Positions 42,504 through 51,377 are shown, counted from the first letter of the stretch. The stretch: 64,000 nt of DNA from Kribbella sp. NBC_01245 (GCF_036226525.1 NZ_CP108487.1:8060001-8124000); one strand, 5' to 3'. A program made the numbers and translations. The notes: a model not told the origin generated them from the letters alone.

Positions 42504-43994
42504 CTACGGGTAGCGACGGGGCGTGAACACCAGCCGGCCCGCCTCCCGCTCGACCACCTGAGTCGTGGACGAGCCGATGATCAGCAGGCAGCGCATGTCC
42601 ACCTGGGCCGGGTCAAGCTCGGCCAGCGTGGTGACCGTCACGGTCTCCTGAGCGCCACCGACATCGCGGCCGATCACCACCGGCGTCGAGGGGGCGCGCT
42701 CGGCCAGCAACAGGTCACGTGTCGCCGCGACCTGCCAGGTCCGCGTCTTCGAGGCCGGGTTGTAGATCGCGATGGCCAGATCCGCCGCCGCAGCCGCCCG
42801 GATCCGGGTCTCGATGACCTCCCACGGCTTTAGCCGATCCGACAGCGACAGCACGCAATAGTCATGGCCGAGCGGCGCGCCCACCCGGCTCGCGACGGCC
42901 TGCGCCGCGGTCAGCCCGGGCAGTACGACGACCTCGACATCCTGGTACGTCGGCTCGCTCGCGACCTCGGTCACCGCGGACGCCATCGCGAACACACCGG
43001 GATCGCCCGACGACACCACGACAACGCGCGAACCCTTGCGGGCCAGGTCGAGCGCAAAGGCGGCGCGCTCGGACTCGACCCGGTTGTCCGAGCCGTGCTT
43101 GCGCTGGCGAGCCCGATCCGGGAGCCGATCCAGGTACGGCCCATAGCCGATGAGGTCATCCGCCTGGGCGATGGCCGATCGCACCTGCGGAGTCATCCAC
43201 TCCACGCCGGCCGGGCCGAGGCCCACGACGGTGACGGATCCGCCGACGGTCGACTCGTTGCTTGGAGCAACGAAATTGCTGATCGGGCTGGGCAGCAGCG
43301 CCAGCGAGAAGTACGGCACGGAGTCGGGGTCGACGTCCGCCAACGGCAGCGTGCGCTGGTCGACGGTGGTGGCCCGCTCGACGTAGAACGCCTCGTCCGC
43401 ACGCCCGGCCAGTTCGAACGCCTCGCGCACATTGCCGAACGTCCTGCCGAGCTTCATCACCGCGGCCGCATCGGTATTCCGCAGGCGCTCGGCCAAGACG
43501 TCGGGCGGGAGTGTGCCCGGGAGCACCGTGAGGATCTCGTCGCGCTCGCACAGCGGTCGGCCGAGCACCGCGGCGGCGGCACTCACCGAGGTCACGCCCG
43601 GAACCACCTCGCACGGGTAGCGATCGGCGAGCCGTTTGTGCATGTGCATATAGGAGCCGTAGAAGAGCGGATCGCCTTCGGCCAGTACGACGACGTTGCG
43701 CCCGGCGTCGAGATGCGCCGCGAGACGCTCGGCGCAATCGGCGTAGAAATCGTCCATCGCGCCCTGGTATCCGCCCGGGTGGTCCGTCGTCTCGACGGTC
43801 AGCGGATAGACGAGGTGCTCCTCGAGTTGGCCTTCGCGCAGGTACGGCTCGGCGACCGAGCGGGCGATACTCCGGCCGTGCCGCGCGCTGTGGAACGCGA
43901 TCACGTCAGCCGCGCCGATCAGCCGGGCGGCCTTGACGGTCACGAGCTCGGGATCGCCGGGACCGAGCCCGACACCCCACAGTTGTCCGGTCAT
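42504..43994 (-). CDS. cobIJ: bifunctional precorrin-2 C20- / precorrin-3B C17-methyltransferase
   Basis: 496 residues with two tandem SAM-dependent tetrapyrrole methylases. The CobI half (1 to ~245) starts LWGVGLGPGDPELVTVKAARLI and has VVLAEGDPLFYGSYMH. The CobJ half (~250-496) starts TVVGLGPAGVEWMTPQVRSAI and has VVVVSSGDPGVFAMAS and YNPASKTR. Together they carry out two methylations of the cobalamin corrin ring (aerobic pathway). The start overlaps the cobH stop as ATGA. The CobI-CobJ fusion is common in Actinobacteria. Confidence 0.95.
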   Translation of the reverse strand: MTGQLWGVGLGPGDPELVTVKAARLIGAADVIAFHSARHGRSIARSVAEPYLREGQLEEHLVYPLTVETTDHPGGYQGAMDDFYADCAERLAAHLDAGRNVVVLAEGDPLFYGSYMHMHKRLADRYPCEVVPGVTSVSAAAAVLGRPLCERDEILTVLPGTLPPDVLAERLRNTDAAAVMKLGRTFGNVREAFELAGRADEAFYVERATTVDQRTLPLADVDPDSVPYFSLALLPSPISNFVAPSNESTVGGSVTVVGLGPAGVEWMTPQVRSAIAQADDLIGYGPYLDRLPDRARQRKHGSDNRVESERAAFALDLARKGSRVVVVSSGDPGVFAMASAVTEVASEPTYQDVEVVVLPGLTAAQAVASRVGAPLGHDYCVLSLSDRLKPWEVIETRIRAAAAADLAIAIYNPASKTRTWQVAATRDLLLAERAPSTPVVIGRDVGGAQETVTVTTLAELDPAQVDMRCLLIIGSSTTQVVEREAGRLVFTPRRYP

Positions 43995-44623
43995 TCTTCC
44001 TCGCTCGCGATCGCGTTGATGGCGGCCGCGGTGATCGCACTACCGCCGCGACGACCCCGAACCACCAGGTACTCCAGGCCGAGCGAGTTGGCCGCGAGGG
44101 CCTCCTTGGACTCGGCCGCGCCGATGAAACCGACCGGAATCCCCAGTACGGCGGCCGGTTTCGGCGCCCCGTGGGCAATCAGCTCGAGCAATCGGAACAA
44201 CGCGGTCGGCGCGTTACCGATGGCGACCACCGCGCCGTCGAGGCGATCGAGCCAGAGATCGAGAGCCGCCGCGCTGCGAGTGGTCCCGAGCTGGGCGGCG
44301 AGCTCCGGAACGCCAGGAGCGGACAACGTGCAGACGACCTCGTTGTCGGCCGGCAACCGGCGCCGGGTGATGCCGGCGGCGACCATCGCGGCGTCACAGA
44401 GGATCGGCGCTCCGGTCTGCAACGCCTCGCGCGCGGACTTCACCGCGGCGGCGGACCAGGCCAGGTCGTCGACCAGATCGACCATGCCGCAGGCGTGGAT
44501 CATCCGCACCGCGACCTGCGCGACGTCGTCGGGCAGGCCCGACAACGCGGCCTCCGACCGGATGGTGGCGAACGACTGCCGGTAGATCTCGGCCCCGTCG
44601 CGCTCGTAGTCGAGCTGGCTCAC
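43991..44623 (-). CDS. cobH: precorrin-8X methylmutase
   Basis: 210 residues of CobH, which moves a methyl group from C-11 to C-12 of the corrin ring to give hydrogenobyrinate. The catalytic His is in AVRMIHACGMVDLVDDLAWS, followed by GAPILCDAAMVAAGITRRRL, ALFRLLELIAHGAPKPAAVLGIPVGF and GRRGGSAITAAAINAIA. The GTG overlaps the stop of the repeat-encoded mini-ORF by four bases, and its stop overlaps cobIJ. Confidence 0.95.
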   Translation of the reverse strand: MSQLDYERDGAEIYRQSFATIRSEAALSGLPDDVAQVAVRMIHACGMVDLVDDLAWSAAAVKSAREALQTGAPILCDAAMVAAGITRRRLPADNEVVCTLSAPGVPELAAQLGTTRSAAALDLWLDRLDGAVVAIGNAPTALFRLLELIAHGAPKPAAVLGIPVGFIGAAESKEALAANSLGLEYLVVRGRRGGSAITAAAINAIASEEE

Positions 44624-44742
44624 AGCGTCCTCATAGTCTCGTCATCCCACACTGCCTGGTCACTTCGTCTTGCCTGGTCATCTCGCTGGGCCCGGTCATT
44701 TCGCCCTGCCTGGTCAATTCGCACTGTCTCGTCATCTCGCAC
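44620..44742 (-). CDS. hexapeptide-repeat mini-ORF between cobG and cobH
   Basis: 40 codons from GTG, six bases after the cobG stop, ending in TGA that overlaps the cobH GTG. The DNA is six 18-bp tandem units, so the peptide is six hexapeptides of the pattern x-R-x-D-Q/E-A/T (for example MRDDET, VRIDQA, QRDDQA), then MRTL. It could be a coupling peptide carrying ribosomes from cobG to cobH, or merely an open frame in a repeat array. No Shine-Dalgarno is clear. Confidence 0.4.
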   Translation of the reverse strand: MRDDETVRIDQAGRNDRAQRDDQARRSDQAVWDDETMRTL

Positions 44743-44748
44743 GCGGTT

Positions 44749-46182
44749 TCAGTGCTCCCCGATTCTCCGGCGCGCGGCGATCAGTTCGCCCACACCGTCC
44801 TGGTCGACGGCGATTCCGTCCACCAGATACCCGTTGCCATCAGCAACGACGTCCACCATCTCACCGGCCGGATGCCCGCACCGCCGGTCACAACCCGACC
44901 AATGCACAGGCTTTCCGATGCCAACCAGCCGGACCGTCGCACGCCGCGCATCAGCCCGTACGTCGGCCAAGGCCTTCGCACAGCCAGGCTGTCCCGCACA
45001 GGCGGTCACGCCACCCCAGCCCGACTCGGGATCAACCACAAGCCCAGCCCGAGTCAGTCCCGCCTCAACCACCTCGACCTGATCCGCAGGCACGCCAGGC
45101 AAAACCACCGACCGCCAAGGCGTAACCCGCACACCCCACCCCTCCGCCCCGCGCTGTCCCGCCGCCGCGACCTGTCCGGACGCCGCGCGCTGTCCCGCCG
45201 CCGAGCGCTGTCCGGACGCCGCGAGCTGTCCCGCCGCCACACCCCGCCCCTCCGCGACGCGCCGCCTCGACGCCGCGCCCTGTTCCGCCGCTACGCCCTG
45301 TCCGGACGCCGCGCCCTGTCCCGCCGCCGCGACCTCTCCCAGCGCCGCGACATGGTCCGCGGTCAGGCTGCCGAGCGGAACGGTCACCACCAGGGCGATC
45401 CGTCCATCCGCCTGCGAGTGACGCCCAGCTCGAACCGGCCCAGCCGTCGCCAACGCTTCTGGCGGTGCCGGGGGAGAGGACGTGGCGGGGCCCTGTCCTT
45501 GCCGGAGGCGGGCGAGGACGCGGGTAATACCGTCGTCGAGCTCGGTCAGCCGCCAGGCCTCGGACTTCTGCTCGGCGCGTTCGGCCAGGAAGGCCCGCGC
45601 CGTAGCGAGCAACAGGCCCGTCGCCTCGCGCCGGTCCGCCCGAACGCCAGTGTCGATGCCGCCCAGCACAAGCGCGACCCGTCCTCCGGGCAACGCCTGG
45701 ATCCCGGCGTCAGCCTTGAGCGCGGTCAGATCTCCGCGGCCGTCGTCGAGTGCGAACAGAAACCGCCCAGGCAACTCGGCCAGATCCGCTCGCGCGCAGA
45801 GCAGCCGATCGAGCTGTGCCACGAACGGACGCACGTCGTACTGGCTGACCGCGTCGAGCCCCGCCAGCGGGGACGCCAAGATGTTCCGGACTCGCTCGTG
45901 GGTCATCGACGGCAGCAACCCGACTGCGTACAAGCTGTCGGAGAGTGCTTGCTCGCTACCTGGCTCGAGCCCCCGGATCTGGACGTTCGCGCGTGACGTC
46001 AGCTCGAGCCGTCCGTCGCCCAAGTCGGTCGCAGCAGTGGCGAGCACGCCGAGCTGTTCCGCGCTGAGCGTGCCGCCCGGGAGCCGGATCCGAGCCAGTC
46101 CACCGTCGGCCGCCCGGTGAACGGCCAGCACACCCGGACATCTGTCCGGGCTGGTTCGGGCTGGCGGCGTGCGGAGGACCAC
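44749..46182 (-). CDS. cobG: precorrin-3B synthase CobG with internal repeat insert
   Basis: 477 residues of the sulfite/nitrite-reductase-like family; CobG uses a 4Fe-4S/heme centre and O2 to make precorrin-3B. Ferredoxin-like half-domains lie at about 15-230 (LTSRANVQIRGL) and 348-475. Four Cys ligands are Cys395 and Cys401 (TACAGQPGCAKAL) with Cys431 and Cys435 (WSGCDRRCGHPAG). Residues ~285-346 are an Ala/Gly/Gln-rich insert (AASGQG, AAAGQR units) encoded by 18-bp repeats, absent from typical CobG. It heads the leftward cobG-cobH-cobIJ operon. Confidence 0.92.
   Translation of the reverse strand: MVLRTPPARTSPDRCPGVLAVHRAADGGLARIRLPGGTLSAEQLGVLATAATDLGDGRLELTSRANVQIRGLEPGSEQALSDSLYAVGLLPSMTHERVRNILASPLAGLDAVSQYDVRPFVAQLDRLLCARADLAELPGRFLFALDDGRGDLTALKADAGIQALPGGRVALVLGGIDTGVRADRREATGLLLATARAFLAERAEQKSEAWRLTELDDGITRVLARLRQGQGPATSSPPAPPEALATAGPVRAGRHSQADGRIALVVTVPLGSLTADHVAALGEVAAAGQGAASGQGVAAEQGAASRRRVAEGRGVAAGQLAASGQRSAAGQRAASGQVAAAGQRGAEGWGVRVTPWRSVVLPGVPADQVEVVEAGLTRAGLVVDPESGWGGVTACAGQPGCAKALADVRADARRATVRLVGIGKPVHWSGCDRRCGHPAGEMVDVVADGNGYLVDGIAVDQDGVGELIAARRRIGEH
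45160..45335 (-). repeat. 18-bp repeats inside cobG
   Basis: Alternating 18-bp units such as CTGTCCCGCCGCCGC and CTGTCCGGACGCCGC (plus strand) encode the A-A-S/A-G-Q-x insert of CobG, in frame. A more degenerate stretch separates two clusters. Confidence 0.8.
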
Positions 46183-46383
46183 GGCCGCGATGCTACTTGG
46201 CCGAATCGGGTGCCCCGATCGACGTCGGTCACGATATTGAGTTGTGTGGGATCAATCGCACTATTTCCTCTGCCCAGAGTGACTCCTCCAATACGGAACG
46301 TTCATACTTGATATCTCGACGATCACCTCACGATAGGTCGCGATCGACTCGAACACAAATTCGAATACGGCGCAAAGTGTTGG

Positions 46384-46389
46384 TATAGT
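46384..46389 (+). promoter_or_regulatory. -10 element of the DinB-like gene, leaderless
   Basis: TATAGT ends seven bases before the ATG and no Shine-Dalgarno is present. The preceding 200 bp, the cobG divergent region, is noticeably AT-richer than the rest of the window. Confidence 0.55.
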
Positions 46390-46396
46390 TCAGGTC

Positions 46397-46900
46397 ATGA
46401 GTCTTCGTGAGCGACCTTGGCCGGACCGGGCGGCAGTGCTGCCCGCGGCTGTGCTGGGGTTCCTGGAGTTCGTGCACACGACCGCGGTGAACAAGCTCGC
46501 CGGCCTGCGTGAGGAGCAGGCCCGGGCCACACCGTTGCCGACCTCGCCGTTGATGAGCCCGCTCGGGCTGATCAAGCACCTCACCGCGGTGCAGCGGCAG
46601 CACATCCAGGTCCACATCGGTGGCAGCCGGCTGCCGCTGCTGTGGAGCCACGAGGACCATGACTTCGACTTCCGGCTCGGTCCGGAGGACACCATCACCA
46701 GCGTCATCGCGGCTTACGACGAGGAGTGGCTGCGATCCCAGCAGACGCTCGCCGAGGTGGACTGGAGTGCATTCGTCGAGGTCTACGGTCAGCAGGTCCG
46801 CGTTGAGCGCCTACTCACGGACGTGCTCCAGGAATCGGCCCGCCACCTAGGCCACCTGGACATCCTCCGCGAACTCATCGACGGCACAACCGGAGAGTGA
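46397..46900 (+). CDS. DinB/DUF664-family protein
   Basis: 167 residues of the four-helix DinB-like fold. Metal-ligand histidines are in LIKHLTAVQRQHIQVHIGG and ESARHLGHLDILRELIDG; ATPLPTSPLMSPLGLIKHLT is the family's typical entry to helix 2. This group includes mycothiol-dependent S-transferases, so a mycothiol-linked role is plausible but unproven. It is divergent from cobG, with a leaderless promoter. Confidence 0.82.
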   Translation: MSLRERPWPDRAAVLPAAVLGFLEFVHTTAVNKLAGLREEQARATPLPTSPLMSPLGLIKHLTAVQRQHIQVHIGGSRLPLLWSHEDHDFDFRLGPEDTITSVIAAYDEEWLRSQQTLAEVDWSAFVEVYGQQVRVERLLTDVLQESARHLGHLDILRELIDGTTGE

Positions 46901-47063
46901 TGCCCTTGCCCCCCAACCGAGGCTAGTAGCAGCAGCGGGATGCCCCGGGCGTACTGCAGCATGCCAAAGAGCGACGTGCCACTTGGCAGTACGGCATGAG
47001 GGGCCAACTCCGTGCCACTGCCGCAGACGATGATCGATCGGTGCATCGATCGGCCTGGGTGGG

Positions 47064-47081
47064 TCCGACGGCGCCGTCGGA
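47064..47081. repeat. 18-bp perfect palindrome between convergent genes
   Basis: TCCGACGGCGCCGTCGGA lies in the 255-nt gap between the convergent DinB-like and secreted hydrolase genes. It has no loop, so it is a poor terminator as DNA symmetry alone. Confidence 0.6.
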
Positions 47082-47155
47082 TCAGTCGCGCGGCCAGTCC
47101 TTCGACGTGGCCAGGCTTTCGGGCAGCTTGTCCGCTTCTCGACCAGCTTGTCCGC

Positions 47156-48520
47156 CTAGGGCAGGTCGGTTCGCACCTCGATCGCCGGCAGTGGCTTGAT
47201 CCGGCCGGTAAGGAGCGGGTCGACTGACCGGTCGTCGAGTAGGTGGCGGCGGTAGAAGGCGCTCGCGTACATCAGGAATACGGCGTGCTGCTGCCCTTCC
47301 GTGAGCTGCTTGTCGTCCTTGATCGGCTCGGCGCTGTCCCGGCAATAACCAGGTGCCGGAGGCGGGTTGGTGTTCGACAGCACGGCATCGTCGTACGAGC
47401 GGACTTGGCCGCTTGCGGGTGACCACTGGGTGTTGAAGAAGTTGTGGTTCGCTCCGAGCGCGTACCACTGGTAGAGCGGCGCCTTGTTCTTCTGGTCGTA
47501 GAAGTCGAACCGGCGGCCGTCGGTCGCGCCGTCGCAACTGCCGGCGATGATCCCGACCGGGATGTTCGTGACGCGGTATGGCGTGTGTTCCGGCGTATTC
47601 GGCTCGTCGTCCGGCGAATAGTGTTCGACCGCTGCCAGCGGCAAGATCGCCTTGACACTCGCACCGGCAGGCCATTGGGCCTGATGTACGTCAGCCGCTT
47701 GGAAGGCCATGCCACGGCCACCACGCGAGTGACCGCTCAGGCCCACATTGGTGAGATCAGCGTGGCCTTTGAACCGCTGTGCGCCCTTGAGGGCGTGAGC
47801 CAATGGACCGTCGCCCTTGGTGGACAGCCGCTGCCACAGACTCAGGTGTTTGTTGATCAGTGCGGCACGAGCCTCATCCTGGATCTGGCCTCCCTCGCCG
47901 GCGTTGACTCCGTTGGCGCTGATGGAGATCGTGATGATGCCTTGAGCCGCCAGAGCCTTGCCGAGGTAGTCGTAACCGCGATAGCTAGGCATTGCAGGCG
48001 TACCGGCTGCGCACGGCCAGGCGTTCAGTGCCTTGAACGACTTCGCGATGATCGCTTCCAGTCGTGCTTGTTCGGCAGGGTCGGTCGTCTGCGCCAGGTC
48101 GGCGCTGGCCTTCTTCTCGGCCCGGTCGGCTTCGCGGTCCGCGCACGTTTCCCAGAGACCGTGCGAGATCAACACGACAGGCTGGCGCCCTCTGCCTAGG
48201 TTCTTCGGGTAGTGCACGACACCCGTCAGCTCGATCTTGGCAAGCGGCCCGGAGTCGCCCTCGGTGTGGAACCCCGGCACCTCGAACGCGGCATCGCCCA
48301 GCGTGTAAACCGCGCTTTCAACAGGTAGCGCCCGATATTGCGCGGGCACCTGGGCCAATCCCGGCTGGGACGAAAGTGCGGTGGTGGCGGAGGCGGCAAT
48401 TGCGGCGGCAGTGGCGGGGGCGGTAATCGCGGCAGCGGTGGCGGTGGCGGTGGCGGTCAGCAGGACCGCTGCGATTCCGCCCGCGAGCACCCGTCGGCGT
48501 GGCCTTATGAACTCCGGCAA
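47156..48520 (-). CDS. secreted alpha/beta hydrolase
   Basis: 454 residues from TTG, eight bases after AAGGA. The N-terminus FIRPRRRVLAGGIAAVLLTA looks like an export signal with a possible Tat arginine pair, followed by Ala/Thr-rich sequence. The hydrolase domain has VVLISHGLWETC, the nucleophile VGLSGHSRGGRGMAFQ (Ser) and a likely catalytic His in LGANHNFFNTQW. The pattern suggests an extracellular esterase, lipase or chlorophyllase-like enzyme; substrate unknown. Confidence 0.85.
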   Translation of the reverse strand: MPEFIRPRRRVLAGGIAAVLLTATATATAAAITAPATAAAIAASATTALSSQPGLAQVPAQYRALPVESAVYTLGDAAFEVPGFHTEGDSGPLAKIELTGVVHYPKNLGRGRQPVVLISHGLWETCADREADRAEKKASADLAQTTDPAEQARLEAIIAKSFKALNAWPCAAGTPAMPSYRGYDYLGKALAAQGIITISISANGVNAGEGGQIQDEARAALINKHLSLWQRLSTKGDGPLAHALKGAQRFKGHADLTNVGLSGHSRGGRGMAFQAADVHQAQWPAGASVKAILPLAAVEHYSPDDEPNTPEHTPYRVTNIPVGIIAGSCDGATDGRRFDFYDQKNKAPLYQWYALGANHNFFNTQWSPASGQVRSYDDAVLSNTNPPPAPGYCRDSAEPIKDDKQLTEGQQHAVFLMYASAFYRRHLLDDRSVDPLLTGRIKPLPAIEVRTDLP

Positions 48521-48580
48521 AACACGTCCTTCCCTCAAGGGAACAACCAGTCCAGCTGGCTCACCCCGATTGGGAGAGCG

Positions 48581-49048
48581 CTAGAGAACTGCTTGCAGGG
48601 TGACGCTTTGCGGGACGAAGCCGTTTACCTGGTAGAAGCGTTGCGCGCGTTCGTTCGCCGCGTAGGCGCTGACTGTTGCGTACACGGCCCCTTGCTCCCG
48701 AGCCCACTTCAGGAACTCCTCGACTAGCAAAGCGCCGACGCCCTGGCCGCGGACATCGGCGAAGACGTAGAGGCTCTCCAGTACGGCGGAACGGTTCGGT
48801 CGCGTCGGAGTCGGTTCGCCCACGCGGCCGACCAGATGCCCGACTGCCCGGTCGTCATCGTCGTACGCGAGTAGTTGCAGCCACGCGGGATCGCCAACCA
48901 GGGCGCCGTACCGCGTGTGGCCTTCGCGTTGCGGCCAGGTGGTGTCGGTGAAGCGGTCGTGCTGCCCGGCGTCGTCGCGGAAGAGGTTGGTGACGGACTC
49001 GACCAGTTGATCGAGGTCGTCGGCGGTGACCACTCGAACCGTTGGCAT
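48581..49048 (-). CDS. GNAT-family N-acetyltransferase
   Basis: 155 residues. VRVVTADDLDQLVESV starts the fold; the acetyl-CoA loop is VFADVRGQGVGALLVEEFLKWA (R-G-x-G-V-G), followed by VSAYAANERAQRFYQVNGFVP. The acceptor is unknown. It lies downstream of the MarR gene on the same strand, beyond a 233-nt repeat-containing gap. Confidence 0.88.
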   Translation of the reverse strand: MPTVRVVTADDLDQLVESVTNLFRDDAGQHDRFTDTTWPQREGHTRYGALVGDPAWLQLLAYDDDDRAVGHLVGRVGEPTPTRPNRSAVLESLYVFADVRGQGVGALLVEEFLKWAREQGAVYATVSAYAANERAQRFYQVNGFVPQSVTLQAVL

Positions 49049-49090
49049 GCGGACGAAACTAGCCCATCAACGGGCGACCGGATCGGGTGT

Positions 49091-49186
49091 TCACGCGACG
49101 CGCGGCTTGCCGCAGACACGCGGCTTCCAGCAAATGGGCGGCTTGCCGTAGACGCGCGGCTTCCCGCAGACGCGTGGCTTCGGCAA
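49091..49186 (-). repeat. five 18-bp repeats encoding a possible hexapeptide ORF
   Basis: Five 18-bp units (plus-strand pattern ACGCGCGGCTTGCCGCAG) lie between the MarR and GNAT genes. On the minus strand they form an open frame from TTG to TGA of about 31 codons, with repeats of KPRVCG type. There is no clear ribosome site, so coding is doubtful; recorded as a repeat. Confidence 0.75.
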
Positions 49187-49281
49187 GAAGGTGGTGTCCC
49201 GCAGCAGGAATGCTTGCCGCAGGTGCGCAGCTATTGACGTTCGGGATTCGGCGGAAGCGTGGGCGGGCCGGAGGGGTGGGG

Positions 49282-49800
49282 TTAGGACTTTTGGCGGGGG
49301 CGGCGGACTTGGGGGGACTGGGGGGCGGTTTCGGCGGGGGTGGCTAGTTGGCCGGTTACGAGGGTGGCTAGGGCGGTGGCGAAGGTTGGGCCGCCGTTGT
49401 CGGGGACGGCTGACAGGACCTTTGCGTGCACGTGGTCGACGATGCGTTGGCCTTCGGCGGCGAGTTTGGCGCCGGCGGGGGTGACCTCGATGATCCTGGC
49501 CCGGCGGTCGGTGGCCGACGGCTTTCGCTCGGCGAGGCCGGCCTTTTCCAGCGCGTCGACCGTGACGACCATCGTGGTCTTGTCGAGGTAGGCCAACTCG
49601 GCCAGCTGGTTCTGGGTACGTTCCTCCGCCAGCGCGTGGCCCAGCACACACTGCATCCGTGGCGTCATTCCGATCTCGGCCAATGCCGCCGTCAGCTGGG
49701 TCTCCAGCACATGGCCGGCGTGCTTGAGCATCCCGGTCAGGTCAGGCACCTGCCGCGTCGGTGCCCGGCCGGTCTTCTTCACTGCCATCTTGATCGCCAT
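49282..49800 (-). CDS. MarR-family transcriptional regulator
   Basis: 172 residues: winged helix QNQLAELAYLDKTTMVVTVDALEKAGLAERKPSATDRRARIIEV (about 63-106, key DKTTMVVTVDALE). A tail of about 30 Pro/Arg-rich residues follows. It is divergent from a DHA2-type MFS exporter, the classic MarR-efflux arrangement, with an inverted repeat between them. Confidence 0.92.
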   Translation of the reverse strand: MAIKMAVKKTGRAPTRQVPDLTGMLKHAGHVLETQLTAALAEIGMTPRMQCVLGHALAEERTQNQLAELAYLDKTTMVVTVDALEKAGLAERKPSATDRRARIIEVTPAGAKLAAEGQRIVDHVHAKVLSAVPDNGGPTFATALATLVTGQLATPAETAPQSPQVRRPRQKS

Positions 49801-49859
49801 CTATCCAGTCTACTCCGGGATGATCCGCAACAAGATCGGTCCGAAGAAGATTGGTTAGA

Positions 49860-49874
49860 AATAGATCGTCTATT
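49860..49874. promoter_or_regulatory. inverted repeat between marR and MFS genes
   Basis: AATAGA-TCG-TCTATT is a 15-bp symmetric site within the AT-rich gap between divergent genes, upstream of the exporter's TACGGT -10 element (49889-49894). A MarR operator is likely. Confidence 0.5.
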
Positions 49875-49901
49875 ACGGAACTATCTGCTACGGTCACACC
49901 T

Positions 49902-51377
49902 GTGAGTTTCGACGAGGCAGGGAGCGGATCTGTGAGTACTGGAACGGAAGTAGCAGCGAAGGTGCGGGCGCGGTGGCAAGCGCTGGCGGTGTTGCTCGCC
50001 ATGCAGCTGATGATCATCCTCGACGGCACCGTGGTGACGATCGCGTTGCCGACGATCCAGGGGGAGCTCGGGTTCAGCCAGGCCGGCCTCGCTTGGGTGA
50101 TGAACGCCTACCTGATCGCGTTCGCGGGCCTGTTGCTGTTGGCCGGGCGATTCGGCGACTTGGTCGGCGGCAGGCAGGTATTCCTCGGCGGCCTCGCGCT
50201 CTTCACCGCAGCCTCGCTGCTGTGCGGCGTGGCCAACTCGCCCGAGCTGCTGATCACCGGGCGGTTCCTCCAGGGCGTCGGGGGAGCGCTGGCCTCAGCC
50301 GTCATCCTCGGCATGATCGTCGCCCTCTATCCCGAGCCGGCCGGCCAAGCCCGCGCGATGGGCAGCTACGGCTTCGTCTCCGCGGGCGGCGCGTCGATCG
50401 GCCTGATCGCCGGTGGTGTGATCACCCAGAGCATCGGCTGGCACTGGGCGTTCCTGATCAACGTGCCGATCGGCATCGTCGCGTTCGTGCTCGCCGCCCG
50501 TCTGCTGGCCCGCGATCGGGGTGTCGGCCTGGCCAAGGGCGCGGACGTGCTCGGCGCGATCCTCGTCACCGTCGGCCTCTCGCTGGCGGTCTTCACCATC
50601 GTGCAGACGGCCGAGCCGTCGGTCGGCGCGACTCAGAGCTTGCTGTACGGCGCGGTGGCCGTCGCGTTGCTGGCCGGCTTCGTAATTCGGCAAGCCCGTG
50701 CCGCGCAGCCGTTGATGCCGTTGCGGATCTTCCGGAATCGGATGATCTCCGCGGCCAATGTGGTGGTGGTGCTGATGTTCGCGGGTGGGTTCGGCTTCCA
50801 GTTCATGACGGCGCTCTACCTCCAGCGCGTCCTCGGGTACAACTCGCTGCACACTGGTCTCGCGTTCCTGCCGGCGCCGTTCATGGGCGCGGTGATGTCG
50901 CTGTTCCTGGTGGCGCGATTGACCGCGAGGTTCGGCACATACCGGGTGTTGGTGGTGGGCCTGGCGCTCTTCGCGACGGCTTTGCTGCTGATCTCGCGTA
51001 CGCCGGTCGACGGGCAATACCTGGTCGACGTTGCGCCGGCGCTCCTGCTCGTCGGCACCGGCATGGGTGTCGCCATCCCGGCCGCGATCATGTTGGCCAT
51101 GTCCGGCGCCGAACCGGGCGATGCGGGTCTGGCCTCCGGCATCAACAACACCGCCCAGCAAACTGGTGCCGCGATCGGCACCGCAGTCCTGGCCACCCTC
51201 GCCGCCTCCACCACTCAAGCGAGTGCGCAGACTGCCGCCTCGGACGCCGCCGCCATCGCCGTACGGGCCCTTCGTGACGGCTACCACGCAGCCTTCCTGG
51301 GCGCGGCCGCGTTCCTACTCCTGGCCCTAGCGCTAGCGGCCTTCCTCCTTCGTCCCACTTCCACCAATAACCCGTAG
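49902..51377 (+). CDS. MFS transporter, DHA2 family (14 helices)
   Basis: 491 residues and about 14 hydrophobic segments. LDGTVVTIALPTIQGELGF is the DHA2 motif in helix 1, GRFGDLVGGRQVFL the loop 2-3 motif, and GSYGFVSAGGASIGLIAGGVI the antiporter-type helix 5 region. GTG at 49902 follows TACGGT by seven bases, fitting a leaderless start; GTG at 49932 with GGGAG upstream is the alternative. It is probably a proton-driven drug exporter controlled by the divergent MarR. Confidence 0.9.
   Translation: MSFDEAGSGSVSTGTEVAAKVRARWQALAVLLAMQLMIILDGTVVTIALPTIQGELGFSQAGLAWVMNAYLIAFAGLLLLAGRFGDLVGGRQVFLGGLALFTAASLLCGVANSPELLITGRFLQGVGGALASAVILGMIVALYPEPAGQARAMGSYGFVSAGGASIGLIAGGVITQSIGWHWAFLINVPIGIVAFVLAARLLARDRGVGLAKGADVLGAILVTVGLSLAVFTIVQTAEPSVGATQSLLYGAVAVALLAGFVIRQARAAQPLMPLRIFRNRMISAANVVVVLMFAGGFGFQFMTALYLQRVLGYNSLHTGLAFLPAPFMGAVMSLFLVARLTARFGTYRVLVVGLALFATALLLISRTPVDGQYLVDVAPALLLVGTGMGVAIPAAIMLAMSGAEPGDAGLASGINNTAQQTGAAIGTAVLATLAASTTQASAQTAASDAAAIAVRALRDGYHAAFLGAAAFLLLALALAAFLLRPTSTNNP

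Noticed and set aside
46183..46396. Cobalamin riboswitch upstream of cobG
   Set aside because: No B12-box-like conserved sequence or recognisable multi-stem layout was found; the region is simply AT-rich with a leaderless promoter on the other strand.
46789..47046. Leftward ORF in the DinB/hydrolase gap
   Set aside because: Mostly antisense to the DinB-like gene, with no recognised family; at most a remnant, not supportable.
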